Of a stretch of 64,000 bases of DNA, positions 28,101 to 36,703 are shown piece after piece. Each line of letters opens with the position of its first letter. Positions within the stretch are counted from its first letter, which is position 1. Made by a program: the position numbers and the translations under genes. The notes under the pieces are model-generated. The model was not told the origin of the DNA. It was given only the letters and a program-made list of their open reading frames with translations, and ran no database searches. The DNA is taken from contig NZ_NTFY01000086.1 of the NCBI RefSeq assembly GCF_002289565.1, forward strand, positions 1 through 64,000, written 5' to 3'. The DNA comes from Rhodopirellula sp. SM50 (GTDB lineage: Bacteria > Planctomycetota > Planctomycetia > Pirellulales > Pirellulaceae).

Positions 28101-31100
28101 GATCAAACCAGTTCGTACCGCTATTGGTCGAGTATTGCCACGAACCCTCGGTGACCGCGTTGGCCGTGTTGCCGACCACCGCGACGCCGCTCATGCTGGA
28201 TCCCGAATCGATGTCGCTAAACTGCCCACTGAAGATCGTTGCGATCGTTTCGCCGGCTGGATTCGCCGCGTCTTCGTTGACCGACGACAGCGTGCCGCTG
28301 TTGAGAACAGGAGCGTTGTTTGCATCCGCCTCGGTAATCGTGGTGCTCGTTGTGGCCACGCCTGAAGAATTGTCAGCCTGGAAATTGTCGATGTTCCAGC
28401 TGTCGCGATAATGCCCGCCGACCCCGTTAAAATTGCCGAGGAAAAAACCCCATTTGCCCGCGGAGGTCAATGCGTTATCGGTAGAAGACAGCACCTCGGA
28501 TCCGTTGTGAAAGACCTTCTTGGTCGCATCGGTGATCACCAGCTTGAACGTGTCACCGGCCGCAATGGTTGCATCGATCGAGGCCAATTGCGTCGGCGTC
28601 CCAGCCTCCATTTTCCACAGGCTGATGCTATCGGCGCCATTACCGTTGGGGAGGATCCGCAGGTAATAGAAGTTGTTAATGTCCGCACTGCGCCCGAAAA
28701 GCCCGACAGGCTTCGTCCCGCTGTCAGTCTCGATCGCGGACAAAGTGAAACGGATCGTCTGGTCGACGCCAATCGGATCCGGACCGGCGGTGTAGGCCTG
28801 ACCGGTATCGTTTTCTGAAGTGCCAGAGCCTCCTTTCACGACGTCAAGTGCCGCATCAATGAACGCTTCCGCATACGTGCTGTCGTTAAAGTATTGCGTC
28901 CATGAGACACCGGACTCAGGAGGATGCGCGGTGATGGGTGTGTTGGCCGCTTCCGTGAACGAGTCAGTGAACGTTCCCAGGGACGCCGTTCCGGCCGTTG
29001 CATTGGGGTTTGACAAGCTGGCGACGATTGTCTCGGTGCCCTCCGCCGCGGGGTCGTCGACAGCGGCTACCGTGAACGCAAAGGCGCCCTGCCCGGTGCC
29101 ACCATTGAACGAGCTGTCAAAGGTGAGAGTGTCCGTGCCATCGAACGTGACTCCAGTTGTCGCAGCGGCGGCAGTGATGATGGCGGACACAAAGTCGTCG
29201 TAGTCTGTTCCCGAAACGGCGGTGCCCAGCGCGGTGATGTCGACGCTGGCAGTGGTAGCGCCGACCAGGGCGTCTCCGCCGAGTGTTACGGTAAACGTCG
29301 CCGTCTCGGCAAGGTCTTCCGAGATGCTTGGCGTCGAACTGATCGCGAAGTTGATGTGCGGCCCCGCAACAAACTCGTAGGCACCAATGTCAACCGTCGC
29401 GTCGCGCGCCGTGCCCCGCTGATCGGTCGTCGGGGCTCCGGTATTGCTGCCTTCGTCGATACCGCGACTGCCGAACAGCAAAGCATGCGTCAAGGTTGGT
29501 CCGCCGTTATCAGCAAGTGCACCCAATGCCGGCGCGATGCCGGTGTAATCGCTGCCGATCCAGCCGCTGCTGGTTCCAACGTTTTCAATCAGGTTGTTGC
29601 CGAGTGAGGCAAACGCCCCGCTGGCATCGGCTGAGCTAAGATTGCCCGCGACAATGGAGTTGCGAATCGTGGTGGTGGCGGCGCCGCCGGTTTCGTGGAC
29701 GCCGCTCCCGGAACTCGCCGAATTGTCGGTGACGGTGACATTTTGCAGCGTCATGTTTTTGGCGTTGTAGATCCCGCCGCCGTTGCCGGGAGTACTATTT
29801 CCACTCAACGTCGTATTCGTCGCGGTGAAATTGGAACTCGTCCCAGAATTCCAGACTCCACCGGCATTGCTTTGACCGATGTTGTTACTGATGGTCACAC
29901 CAAACAGAGTGGCGACACCATCGTTATAGATACCTCCCCCGTCTGCAGTCGCTGTATTGTTATCGATCGTCACGTCGGTCAGTGTGAGGGTCCCGCTGTC
30001 GTTGCGAATGGCCCCGCCGAGACTTCCCAGGTTGTTCGTCATGACGACGTCGGACAGCGTGACATCGCTCGCAAAATCAAGTTTCAGCCCGCCTCCGTGG
30101 TTGAGGAGATCTCCGCCCTGAATGGTCAAACCTGAGATCGCAACCGTAGCACCGCTGACATCCAAAACACGATCGGTCGTGCCCGCCGCGGCGCCGTTGC
30201 CACCGCCGTCAATGATCGTGGTGCCGACACCGGTTCCGATGATCGTCAGGTCGTCGTTGATGTCGAGATCGCCGGTTGCAGCGTCGTCTTCTCCCGCGCC
30301 CGTCAATGTGAGCGAGTAGGTGCCCGAGGAAAGCTGAATCATGTCGGCACCGGCTGTGTTATTGGTCGCGATGATCGCTTCCCGCAGCGAGATTTTGCCG
30401 TCCGTTCCCTTGTCCGTCAGTAGGTCCGTGACAGTCATCGTCGAGGGACTTGAGGTATCGACGACGTCGTTTGCCGTGTCGACAATCAACACGCTGACCG
30501 CTTGAATGTTCGAGGAGAACTCGGAGGTCGATCCGTACGTGCCACCGATGTTGATCACCGTTGCGGTCGACGTCACGTACTGACCGACTGCCAACGGCGT
30601 GGCAAAGGAGGAAACGAATTTTGCGTCGCCTGCGGAGTCGGTGAAAACGGTGGTGTAACCGAGATAGGTTTTGCCTTCACCGTTACCGGACGCTGCGACG
30701 TCGGTTCCATAGAACTCGAGGCGAACGGTTGTGTTGGCGGTTGTATTGAGCGAGCCCGCCACCGCTACTTGACTTCCATCCGTTCCAGCTGATGTCAGGA
30801 CCGCGTAGTTTTGCAACCCGTTTGCACCGCCGTCCCCGTCGCCGGTGTCGTTGGTCTGAACGCCACTACTGCCCAAATCAATTCCAAGCCCACCGTTGGA
30901 ATAGATCGTGTTTCCGATCACGGAAGTGCCGGTGCCGCTAACGACATTGACTCCATCCAATGCGTTGAAAGCGATCACGTTCCCGGCACCACTCTCCGTC
31001 CCACCGATCAAATTCCCCGTCACCGTGTTTTGGACTTCAACCCCGTCATCGGAGCGGTTTCCCCGGTCGAGTGTTCCGCTGATGTCCGTTCCGATGAAGT

Positions 31101-32682
31101 TGCCTTGAACTGTGTTGTTGCTCGAATTGATTTCGATGCCTTCATAGTTCATCGAAATGACGTTCCCGGCGTTCGTTTCCGTTCCGCCGATCGTCGTGTT
31201 GTCCGCGCCCGCCAAGACGGCGATCCCGACGTCGCTGTTGCCCGCACCCGTGCTGCCATCGGCGTCAAGGCCGATGATGTTACCCTGGATGATGGTCCCA
31301 GTTGCGCCCGTGCCCGCCAAGTTGATTCCTTCGTTCCCGTTGTTGGTAATCACGTTCCCATCGTTGGCTCCCGTGCCTCCAATGATTGTTCCCGATCCAA
31401 ACACGTTGATCCCCGTGTTCGAATTGCCGACACCGGTCGATCCGACACCGGTCGTCCCGATCCAGTTGCCGGCGATCGTGATGTTGTCGGCCCCGGAGTT
31501 GATTTGAACGCCGTAGGCACCAAACCGAGTGATCATGAACCCGCGCAATTCGCTTCCGTCGCTGTTGCTGTCAAACACGAATCCTGATCCACTGCCGCCA
31601 TTTCGATCGATACGCACAACGGGGTCATTTAAAAAGTCAGGCTCCGTCGAAGCGTCGATCACGACCGTGTCGGAGATCGTCGGCAGCGCGGACGACAGGT
31701 TGATCACGTGAATTCCGCCACCGGCAATGTTGAAATCGATCGTGTCCGCGCCGCCGTTGACATTCGCATCCAGGATCGCCTGCCGAAGCGAGCCCGCTCC
31801 GCTGTCGTTCGTGTTGGTCACGGTGTAGGTGGCCAGGGTACCGAGCCAATTGGATCGGGCACTGTGCTCAAATGCGACTTGGGTCTCAATCACACCGGTT
31901 CCGTATTCCAGGTCCCAGTCACCCCCCAATGTTTCATTACCGGTCGCATCATCACTCGCCGCGACGTCGCAGTCACAAAGTGCGCTGATTGAATCGATCA
32001 GCGCGCGGCCTGCATCGGTACTGGCGAGGTCACAACCGTAAATCAGCAAGTCCGCGTTCGCGTCCAAGGAACCAGCCCAAGACGCGATCTCGCCGGCGTA
32101 GCCGTCCGCAGTGTTCACATCAAGTCGCGTATTGCCGAGCTGGATACCCTGTCCGTCGCCGTGACTTAAAATGTGGATCGCATCAATCCCCGACGTCTCG
32201 TTTAAAACGCGGCTGATCTGACTGACCCCGTCTTCGCCGGATGATAAGTGGACGATCAACCATTGGGTGCCGTCAATGGAGTTGTCCCGCAGTCCGGCGA
32301 GCAGCGTATCCGTGTCGTCCACGCCCGCATCCACAAAGACGACTTCCAACGGACGCGACGCATCAAAGTTCGGCGTCTCAATCAACTCGTTTGAATTGAG
32401 ATGATCCGGATCTGATACGCCTGCCTCTGCGAGAGGCGTGCCCGACAACTCGTCCGCCGAACTCGGCGGCCCTGGTTCGAGCATCTTGACCAACATTGCA
32501 TCAAGCATTTCGGCATCCGGATTCCCGAACGACTCGACAGCATCAACACCGTCTGCACTCAGCAAAATCCGATCTTCCAGACGGTAGAATTCGAAGATTC
32601 GATTCGACCGGCTCGTGGACACGATTTTGAGACCTTCTGTCTGATTTTGGGGCAAGTCGATGCGCTGCCGCACGGGTTGCAT
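22141..32682 (-). CDS. Giant surface protein: DUF4347, beta-helix and cadherin-like repeats
   Basis: A 3,513-residue protein. Residues 35-45, LEDRILLSADG, are an N-terminal motif typical of giant planctomycete exported proteins; no classical signal peptide precedes it. A DUF4347 domain (about 112-285) follows, with IHILSHGDGQGIQLG and LLIYGCDLA. Two right-handed beta-helix segments open with CSLREA-type motifs (GSLRQAILDAN near 300; ISLREAIIATN near 760). Then come Calx-beta-like and laminin-G-like parts (about 1120-1430) and two long related modules with NTYVAGFS. Residues 2194-2977 are eight 98-residue cadherin/VCBS-type repeats. A cadherin-like domain and a tail with two membrane segments (about 3445-3495) finish it, so anchoring at the C-terminus is likely. 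It is the only gene between the two tRNA-Leu repeats. Adhesion is a guess from domain type. Confidence 0.9.
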   Translation of the reverse strand: MQPVRQRIDLPQNQTEGLKIVSTSRSNRIFEFYRLEDRILLSADGVDAVESFGNPDAEMLDAMLVKMLEPGPPSSADELSGTPLAEAGVSDPDHLNSNELIETPNFDASRPLEVVFVDAGVDDTDTLLAGLRDNSIDGTQWLIVHLSSGEDGVSQISRVLNETSGIDAIHILSHGDGQGIQLGNTRLDVNTADGYAGEIASWAGSLDANADLLIYGCDLASTDAGRALIDSISALCDCDVAASDDATGNETLGGDWDLEYGTGVIETQVAFEHSARSNWLGTLATYTVTNTNDSGAGSLRQAILDANVNGGADTIDFNIAGGGIHVINLSSALPTISDTVVIDASTEPDFLNDPVVRIDRNGGSGSGFVFDSNSDGSELRGFMITRFGAYGVQINSGADNITIAGNWIGTTGVGSTGVGNSNTGINVFGSGTIIGGTGANDGNVITNNGNEGINLAGTGATGTIIQGNIIGLDADGSTGAGNSDVGIAVLAGADNTTIGGTETNAGNVISMNYEGIEINSSNNTVQGNFIGTDISGTLDRGNRSDDGVEVQNTVTGNLIGGTESGAGNVIAFNALDGVNVVSGTGTSVIGNTIYSNGGLGIDLGSSGVQTNDTGDGDGGANGLQNYAVLTSAGTDGSQVAVAGSLNTTANTTVRLEFYGTDVAASGNGEGKTYLGYTTVFTDSAGDAKFVSSFATPLAVGQYVTSTATVINIGGTYGSTSEFSSNIQAVSVLIVDTANDVVDTSSPSTMTVTDLLTDKGTDGKISLREAIIATNNTAGADMIQLSSGTYSLTLTGAGEDDAATGDLDINDDLTIIGTGVGTTIIDGGGNGAAAGTTDRVLDVSGATVAISGLTIQGGDLLNHGGGLKLDFASDVTLSDVVMTNNLGSLGGAIRNDSGTLTLTDVTIDNNTATADGGGIYNDGVATLFGVTISNNIGQSNAGGVWNSGTSSNFTATNTTLSGNSTPGNGGGIYNAKNMTLQNVTVTDNSASSGSGVHETGGAATTTIRNSIVAGNLSSADASGAFASLGNNLIENVGTSSGWIGSDYTGIAPALGALADNGGPTLTHALLFGSRGIDEGSNTGAPTTDQRGTARDATVDIGAYEFVAGPHINFAISSTPSISEDLAETATFTVTLGGDALVGATTASVDITALGTAVSGTDYDDFVSAIITAAAATTGVTFDGTDTLTFDSSFNGGTGQGAFAFTVAAVDDPAAEGTETIVASLSNPNATAGTASLGTFTDSFTEAANTPITAHPPESGVSWTQYFNDSTYAEAFIDAALDVVKGGSGTSENDTGQAYTAGPDPIGVDQTIRFTLSAIETDSGTKPVGLFGRSADINNFYYLRILPNGNGADSISLWKMEAGTPTQLASIDATIAAGDTFKLVITDATKKVFHNGSEVLSSTDNALTSAGKWGFFLGNFNGVGGHYRDSWNIDNFQADNSSGVATTSTTITEADANNAPVLNSGTLSSVNEDAANPAGETIATIFSGQFSDIDSGSSMSGVAVVGNTANAVTEGSWQYSTNSGTNWFDLGAVADDNTALAISSTTLIRFVPVGDYSGTPTGLTVRGLDNTYVAGFSSTAGAETRINVDTTTNGGTTSIAAVSAGLDTSITAVNDAPTLAGANDLTTIDEDPVSNPGTLVSDLIASQITDPDTGSASGIAVIAVDDTNGTWEYTTDGGTNWSALAPVGSGSARLLAANASTYVRFVPDPNWNGTVTNGITFHAWDQTSGTAGGTADVTSSSTLRDEFSSIAYNNNDGTASWASDWVESEAGGAGADKGNLQVKTAQLQVNAAVIGDHLYREADLSGAISATLTFSYDSSSLNNGEVLLQISADGGSNYTTLKSYTSANSGVGTESFDITSSIAGNTRIRLYVNVGAASNRTFLLDDFQIAYSSSGTGGGTAFSNSTASSSITVNPVNEIPTLSSFSGVIDTTNEDNEVELTLAELMAQGDEADADGTVDAFVVKSVTSGTLKIGTSAGTATAWAAGTNDTIDSANHAYWTPALDAVGTLNALEVVAKDDGGAESTGNVTAQVSVTPINDAPTLGNGLLTAVNEDTIAPGGEAVSTIYSGQFGDVDAGSSMSGIAVIGNTANAVTEGAWQYSTNSGTNWFDIGTVADDNTALAISGTTLIRFVPVGDYNGTPTGLTVRGLDNTYVAGFSDTTGSETRVNVDTTTNGGTTAIAAASASLDTSINAVNDAPSTSPVVLTAMAEDSGVRTITQAELLANAGDIDGDSLTATGLAISAGAGTLVDNGNGTWNYTPAGDDDTSVSFSYTITDGTDNVAGSATLDITPVNDAPTTSPVVLTAIAEDSGARTITQAELLANAGDVEGDSLTATGLAISAGAGTLVDNGDGTWNYTPAGDDDTSVSFSYTITDGTDNVAGSATLDITPVNDAPTTSPVVLTAIAEDSGARTITQAELLSASGDIDGDSLTATGLAISAGAGTLVDNGDGTWNYTPAGDDDTSVSFSYTITDGTDNIAGSATLDITPINDAPTTSAVVLTAIAEDSGARTITQAELLANAGDVEGDSLTATGLAISAGAGTLVDNGDGTWNYTPAGDDDTSVSFSYMITDGTDNTAGSATLDITPVNDAPTTSSVVLTAIAEDSGARTITQAELLSESGDIDGDSLTATGLAISAGAGTLVDNGDGTWNYTPAGDDDTSVSFSYTITDGTDNVAGSATLDITPVNDAPTTSTVVLTAIAEDSGARTITQAELLTNAGDVEGDSLTATGLAISAGAGTLVDNGDGTWNYTPAGDDDTSVSFSYTITDGTDNTAGSATLDITPINDAPTTSPVVLTAIAEDSGARTITQAELLSAAGDADGDSLTATGLAISAGAGTLVDNGDGTWNYTPAGDDDTSVSFSYTITDGTDNVAGSATLDITPVNDAPTTSTVVLTAIVEDSGARTITQAELLANAGDVEGDSLTATGLAISAGAGTLLDNGDGTWNYTPAGDDDTSVSFSYTITDGADNTAGSATLDITAVNDSPTLTTNTGTTVAEGALGQTITSAMLAAVDVDDNGAGLVYTVTNVTDNGSLTLSGFGPLGLGATFTQGELDNGDVSYSHDGSETTGDSFSFSLADGGEDGAIAVAGTFTISITPVNDNSIGAISDVDSATNTVAENSTLGTVVGVTALAGDADSGDSVTYWLDDDAGGRFAIDPVSGVVRVSGTLDFETASSENITVRALSTDGSSTTRVFTVSVSDVNEAPTATGEGFTAQPGQMLSVDTSGVTFNDTDVDGDSIALVLVTPPSNGTFALQPGGSFTYTPNANFFGQDSFFYRLTDGALFSNIAQATIDVSAVGPPTSPSTQALTDPTTDPTTDPQPASPLMDDSGTSPEVESQNDLVEDAAEESPSQDISTVPATWGPQAVETVGNARRANVDTSPVDLLPKELEVEITRQIFSLYNAPSSILPTQGDFSPELVQLERLLRQDLEQAIVWAQWDDYREQEEAPAMVYVGVAGAGMSVFSIGFVFWALRGGALMTVFASSLPAWRFIDPIAMLTAYRSSQLNAEDGLESLLRRR
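23752..26103 (-). repeat. Eight 294-bp tandem repeats inside the giant gene
   Basis: Exactly 8 x 294 bp. Each encodes a 98-residue module with EDSGARTITQAELL, GTWNYTPAGDDDTSVSFSYT and AGSATLDIT. Modules 2-8 alternate between GDVEGD and GDIDGD (or GDADGD) types, implying that a two-module, 588-bp unit was amplified. Confidence 0.95.
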
Positions 32683-33233
32683 TCAACGCATTTGAACTCG
32701 AAAGCATACGTCGGTAAAAAAACAAGTTGACGCCGAATGTCCGGCCATGGAGCAATGCGGGGAAACCCTCACAGCAAACAATCATGATGCAAGGATATCC
32801 GTGTCTTACAAAATGAGATCCGCTCCATAATCGGCTGGCAGCGTTGGCAACGTCGATTCAATGTGGATTTACAGATTCAGGTTCTAGTCCACGACAAGGG
32901 GGTGGAGGTTCAAGTCCTCTCATCCGCACTGGTATTCACGGGGTTTTCGAAATCCCGTTTCTTTTTGCATGCCCTTCGCCGGGCTCATGTTGGCAATGTG
33001 GCGGCGTCTTTGATTGACGTCGTGTGCCAGCAGTCGGTGAGCGGACTCCAGTGATGATCGATGTACCGGTCCCGTCATTTTGGATGGTGATCCGCCCCTG
33101 TGCTGGAGCGATTGCGACCAGGACGATCTCTTGGCGACCAATCATCCCAACCGCCCGACGCGGTTGGCCCGCTGGCACGACGATTGCTCCCCTGCGTTTC
33201 GGTCATACGATTTCCGCAAGCGAATGAGCAACG
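32683..33233. other. Intergenic region with tRNA-Leu fragment
   Basis: The region upstream of the giant gene and of brkB-like gene 33234. It contains the tRNA-Leu 3' fragment at 32873-32963 and no gene I can support. Confidence 0.6.
32873..32963 (+). pseudogene. tRNA-Leu 3' fragment and terminator, attR-like direct repeat copy 2
   Basis: About 91 bp matching 21775-21866. The anticodon loop, variable arm, T arm and 3' end (to 32928) and the terminator hairpin are kept. The 5' half of the tRNA is missing: the acceptor, D arm and part of the anticodon stem are replaced by unrelated sequence, apart from a possible ATGTGG remnant at 32861. It cannot fold as a tRNA. Either it is the attR scar of an integrated element or the remains of a duplicated tRNA-Leu with an internal deletion. 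Confidence 0.85.
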
Positions 33234-34148
33234 ATGGACTTTTTAAAGAAAACCTTCGCCGATTTCTCCAAGGACCGCTGCACCACGTTAGCCGCGGCGC
33301 TGGCCTACTACACCGCATTTGCGCTGCCGCCCTTGCTGTACTTGCTGTTGACGATCCTCACGTTCGGCCTGTCCGTGATGTACGACAGCGAAGCAGCCGA
33401 GCAGAAGGCTCAATCCATCCTTCAGAGCCAGGCTTCCGAAATGATCGGCAACCCGACTGCGACTGAAGAGATCGGAACGATCCTCGAGAACAACGAAAAC
33501 GCGAGCGGAAAATGGTGGAAAACACTTCTCAGTTTCGCCGGAATTGTCGTCGGTGCAACGGGAGTTGTCGCGGCGCTGCAGGCCTCGCTCAACCAGGTGT
33601 GGGAAGTCAAACCCGACCCGGAGCAGGCCGGTTGGAAAGACATGATCAGCAAACGCGTCCTTTCATTGGGCATGATCATCGGACTGGGTTTTCTGCTGCT
33701 CGTCTCGCTGGTGATCTCATCGGTCCTGCAAGGCTTTAGTGAGATGATCGGCGTCTCCGGGACGATGGGAGAAGTTGTCAACTTTGTCGTTCAGGCCCTG
33801 GTCGTGTTCGTGATGTTCGCCGCGATTTTCAAATACATGCCGGATGCCGTCGTGCGTTGGAAAGACGTCTTTGTCGGAGCGGCGATCACCACCGCATTGT
33901 TTCTGGTGGGGCGATTCGCCATGCAAATCTATTTCAATTACAGCGAACCGGGCGCTCAACTGGGATCCGCGGCAGCCTCTATTGCTGTGCTGTTGGTGTG
34001 GGTCTACTACACCGCAATCATCGTCCTGTTGGGAGCCGAAGCGACACAGGTGTATGCCGTGACCTATGGTAGCGGAATCCGGCCGGAAGCCGATGCTGTA
34101 CGCGTCGTCGAAACGCTGAAACGCCCCGGTGAAGCTTCTTCTTCCTGA
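33234..34148 (+). CDS. YihY/BrkB family membrane protein
   Basis: A 304-residue integral membrane protein. It starts MDFLKKTFADFSKDRCTTLA followed by AAALAYYTAFALPPLLYLLL, the hallmark N-terminal region of the BrkB/YihY family. About six membrane segments are visible. The family signature VRWKDVFVGAAITTALFLVG lies in the C-terminal half, followed by YFNYSEPGAQLGSAAASIAV and the last segment LLVWVYYTAIIVLLGAEAT. Members are often mislabelled ribonuclease BN; the molecular function is unsettled and a transport role has been proposed. It stands alone downstream of the tRNA-Leu fragment. Confidence 0.92.
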   Translation: MDFLKKTFADFSKDRCTTLAAALAYYTAFALPPLLYLLLTILTFGLSVMYDSEAAEQKAQSILQSQASEMIGNPTATEEIGTILENNENASGKWWKTLLSFAGIVVGATGVVAALQASLNQVWEVKPDPEQAGWKDMISKRVLSLGMIIGLGFLLLVSLVISSVLQGFSEMIGVSGTMGEVVNFVVQALVVFVMFAAIFKYMPDAVVRWKDVFVGAAITTALFLVGRFAMQIYFNYSEPGAQLGSAAASIAVLLVWVYYTAIIVLLGAEATQVYAVTYGSGIRPEADAVRVVETLKRPGEASSS

Positions 34149-34657
34149 TCGATGGGCGGCGTCTGGAAGGGTGGCAAGACGCTTGTCACCGATATTGATC
34201 GGCTTAAGTGGGCATGAGACATGCCCATCGATTTTCCCGAGCCGTCCGTCGCAAAGAATACCCGCGGATAGCAGCGCGAACCCACGGATGATTGGCACGA
34301 CGTCATGCGTGGAGGCCACGCTGCCATCGGTGGGTTTCGTGCCCGTCTGATCGCTCCTCAAGCGACAGCCGGCGTCCTATTCCTTTTGACAACCGCAACC
34401 CGGCTGCTGGGGACGTCGATTCTTTTACTGCAGGATTTGGCAACCGAATTAGATTCTCTCCCTCGGGGAGAGACGGCGTTTGCGCAGCAAGCAAACGCCA
34501 GAGAGGGCCGGCGCTGTGAACGTTTTAGCGACTTCCGTTAGGATCAAAGCCGTCACTTATACAATTGACGTCCCGTGCAGCCTTGAATGTTCGGGTTGCG
34601 TTTTTCGATCTCACCGGATCACACCTGGGATGCCTAATACGCAACGCACGAAAAGTA

Positions 34658-34734
34658 AGTGGGATAGGCTTCCAGCCTGTCGCTGCGGAAATGACAGGCT
34701 GGAAGCCTATCCCACTTCAAGAGATCCGACACTT
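34658..34734. repeat. Family C palindromic repeat with conserved tail
   Basis: Same palindrome as at 20283, with loop GCTGCGGAAAT and the tail TTCAAGAGATCCGACACTT. The preceding ACGCACGAAAA is shared with the copy at 42103. Confidence 0.9.
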
Positions 34735-34841
34735 CTATTCCGTTCAATGCCACCTGGAGTGCCACGAACAGAGTGGGTTTTGTTCGTGGTAGGTCGCACT
34801 CACGATTCCAGCAGGTTAAGCGTCACTTCTTCGGGTTGGCG

Positions 34842-34870
34842 CCCGTAGGCTCGCGCCAAACGGCTGATAT
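34842..34870. repeat. Isolated half of family D
   Basis: 29 bp identical to the inverse of 18612-18640. Only one arm is present here. Confidence 0.8.
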
Positions 34871-34886
34871 CGCTGAGGATCAGAAA

Positions 34887-34920
34887 CAAAAAAAACCTCG
34901 CCGGGGTTTCCGGCGAGGTT
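34887..34920 (-). terminator. Rho-independent terminator
   Basis: Read on the minus strand, AACCTCGCCGG-AAACC-CCGGCGAGGTT is followed by a run of eight T. It lies just past the stop of the DUF11-type gene at 34946 and clearly ends its transcript. Confidence 0.92.
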
Positions 34921-34945
34921 GACGAGATCTCAAGTCCGCGACGAA

Positions 34946-36703
34946 TCAGTTGCTCGCGGTATCGAACAGGCGAGTGGGTTCCTCGCTGGTGACTTTGCTT
35001 TTGAGCGATTCGCTTTGCAGTGTCGCTTCAAATCGCGCGCTCCCCGTACCGGTGGGTTTCGCCGTCACGGTGTACTCGACTCGGTCGCCCGGCTCCATCG
35101 ACTTGATCGGAGCAAAGGTGATGGTGTCGCCTTCGTTCTTGACGTCCGTGGGCCCCTCGGCCGAATCGAACTTCAAGTTACTGGGAAGTTTGGCACTCAG
35201 CTGAACGTCCTGGTCGGGCGCCTCACCTTCGTTCCAAACCGTGATCAGGTATTGGACCTTGGATCCATTTTTCACCGGGTCTTCGTCATCGATGACGGCA
35301 ATTTGCAGTGCGGGCAGACGAACGACCGTTACCGTCGCCATTGCGGTTGCGGTGGTCTTTGCTTCCGCTTTGGCTTGGTCTTCGACTGAATCGATGCTGC
35401 AGACATAGCTGGCTTGTACTTCTGTGGGCAAGTCTTCCAGATTGTCGGTTCGCACCGCGTAGGTGAACTCCGCAGTCTGTCCGGCATCCAAACGATCGAT
35501 CACGAAGGACTCGCTATGCATCTCCATCTTTTCGCTCTCGGACTTCTTCTGACCCTTTTTCTTCGATTGCGGGTCTAGTTTCGTCGCCAGCGTGGGCTGC
35601 CCTTGCTTCTGCTTTTTCGCCGACGACTTGTCGTCCGACGAAGATTTCTTCATTTGATAGTCGCTCAAGTCAACCAGGTTTGCACCCGTTGGCCAATTGA
35701 CGGTCACATCGACCGATTCGGCGGCAACGTTCCCGGTGTTGGTGATCGTGGCGGTGAACGTTGCCAGACCATCGCCGTAGATTCGCGATGGGCCGGTCAC
35801 GCGAGCGTCGAGATCTGCGGCGATGACCTTGGTCGTCGTCTTTTTACTGCGGCTTTGCAAATCATCGTTGTCCGCTTTGGCGACTGCGCGGCTGGTGAAT
35901 TCACCTGCTTTTTGTGCGTAAACGCGAGCGACGAACTGACGGGTTTCGCCGGCTGCCAACCCATCGACGGGGAAAGACAGTTCGTGGTTCCCATCGATCG
36001 TTGCCAACCCTTCACCCAGGGAATCGGTGACGGTGAGCTTGCCGAGGTCGCCGCTTCCACCGTTTTTCACTTCGTACGTCAGCTCGATCACTTCGCAGCG
36101 GCTGACTTCCTTGGGAGCCGTCTTGGTCAGCTCGAGATCGGGCTTGACAATCTGGGACGTCAAGCACAGAGCCGGCGTGTAGCTGGCGATTTCGAGGCAG
36201 CTGCGCAGCTCACCTTCTTCGTCGGCAGTGGCGGTGACGACGAAGACACGGCTGTCACCGGGTTGTAGCGTGGAGATCGCAAACTGATCTTTCGATGCTT
36301 TTGCGTTCTTATCCGATTTGCCTTTCGCTTTCTGCGAATCGCTGTCGCCGGAAGATTTTTTCTTGCCGTCTTTCCCGCTCTTGTTGCGGTCTTGCGAGTC
36401 TTGACGCTGTTGGGAATCCTGGTTGCCTTTCATCGAAACGGATTCGATGGTCAGGCCTTTTGCTTTGCGTTGTTGCAGTTTGATGTCGTGCAAAACGACG
36501 TTGTCGGAACTATTGATGACTTCGACTTCATAAGTGAACTCTTCTCCGATTCGAGACTGATCAGGCATGTCAGCTTTGATCGTCAGCAAGCCATCGCCGG
36601 TTCGAACGGACTGCTGGGCGAAAGCGGTCCCCAAGGCGGATGGAATGATCACGGCGAGAGTGCAGGCGATCGCAGACGCGATGCCACGGACGTTTACGGG
36701 CAT
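34946..36703 (-). CDS. Secreted DUF11/OmcB-like repeat protein
   Basis: A 585-residue exported protein. The signal peptide (about residues 1-30, ending ALGTAFAQQ) is followed by beta-sandwich repeats of the DUF11/CARDB type. These are recognisable from FTYEVEVINSSDNVVLHDIK, VIELTYEVKNGGSGDLGKLT, FTATITNTGNVAAESVDVTV and YLITVWNEGEAPDQDVQLSA. Between the repeats lie two Lys/Ser/Asp-rich linkers. DUF11 repeats occur in chlamydial OmcB and in planctomycete cell-wall candidates, so an envelope role is reasonable. The start ATG is at 36703. It is a single-gene unit with a strong terminator. Confidence 0.88.
   Translation of the reverse strand: MPVNVRGIASAIACTLAVIIPSALGTAFAQQSVRTGDGLLTIKADMPDQSRIGEEFTYEVEVINSSDNVVLHDIKLQQRKAKGLTIESVSMKGNQDSQQRQDSQDRNKSGKDGKKKSSGDSDSQKAKGKSDKNAKASKDQFAISTLQPGDSRVFVVTATADEEGELRSCLEIASYTPALCLTSQIVKPDLELTKTAPKEVSRCEVIELTYEVKNGGSGDLGKLTVTDSLGEGLATIDGNHELSFPVDGLAAGETRQFVARVYAQKAGEFTSRAVAKADNDDLQSRSKKTTTKVIAADLDARVTGPSRIYGDGLATFTATITNTGNVAAESVDVTVNWPTGANLVDLSDYQMKKSSSDDKSSAKKQKQGQPTLATKLDPQSKKKGQKKSESEKMEMHSESFVIDRLDAGQTAEFTYAVRTDNLEDLPTEVQASYVCSIDSVEDQAKAEAKTTATAMATVTVVRLPALQIAVIDDEDPVKNGSKVQYLITVWNEGEAPDQDVQLSAKLPSNLKFDSAEGPTDVKNEGDTITFAPIKSMEPGDRVEYTVTAKPTGTGSARFEATLQSESLKSKVTSEEPTRLFDTASN

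Larger units (their letters stand above)
34149..34945. other. Repeat-rich intergenic region
   Basis: No gene seen. In order: a family E-like palindrome (34279-34337, AACCCACGGATG facing ATCGGTGGGTT), a small hairpin CTCTCCCTCGGGGAGAG at 34456, a family C element (34658-34734), half of family D (34842-34870), and the terminator of the minus-strand gene (34887-34920). Confidence 0.75.

Noticed and set aside
21626-33233. Integrase or transposase within the tRNA-Leu interval
   Set aside because: I looked on both strands in 21867-22140 and 32683-32872 and saw none; the rest is the giant gene.
33234-34148. Ribonuclease BN annotation
   Set aside because: The BrkB/YihY family is a membrane protein without nuclease motifs; that name is a known misannotation.
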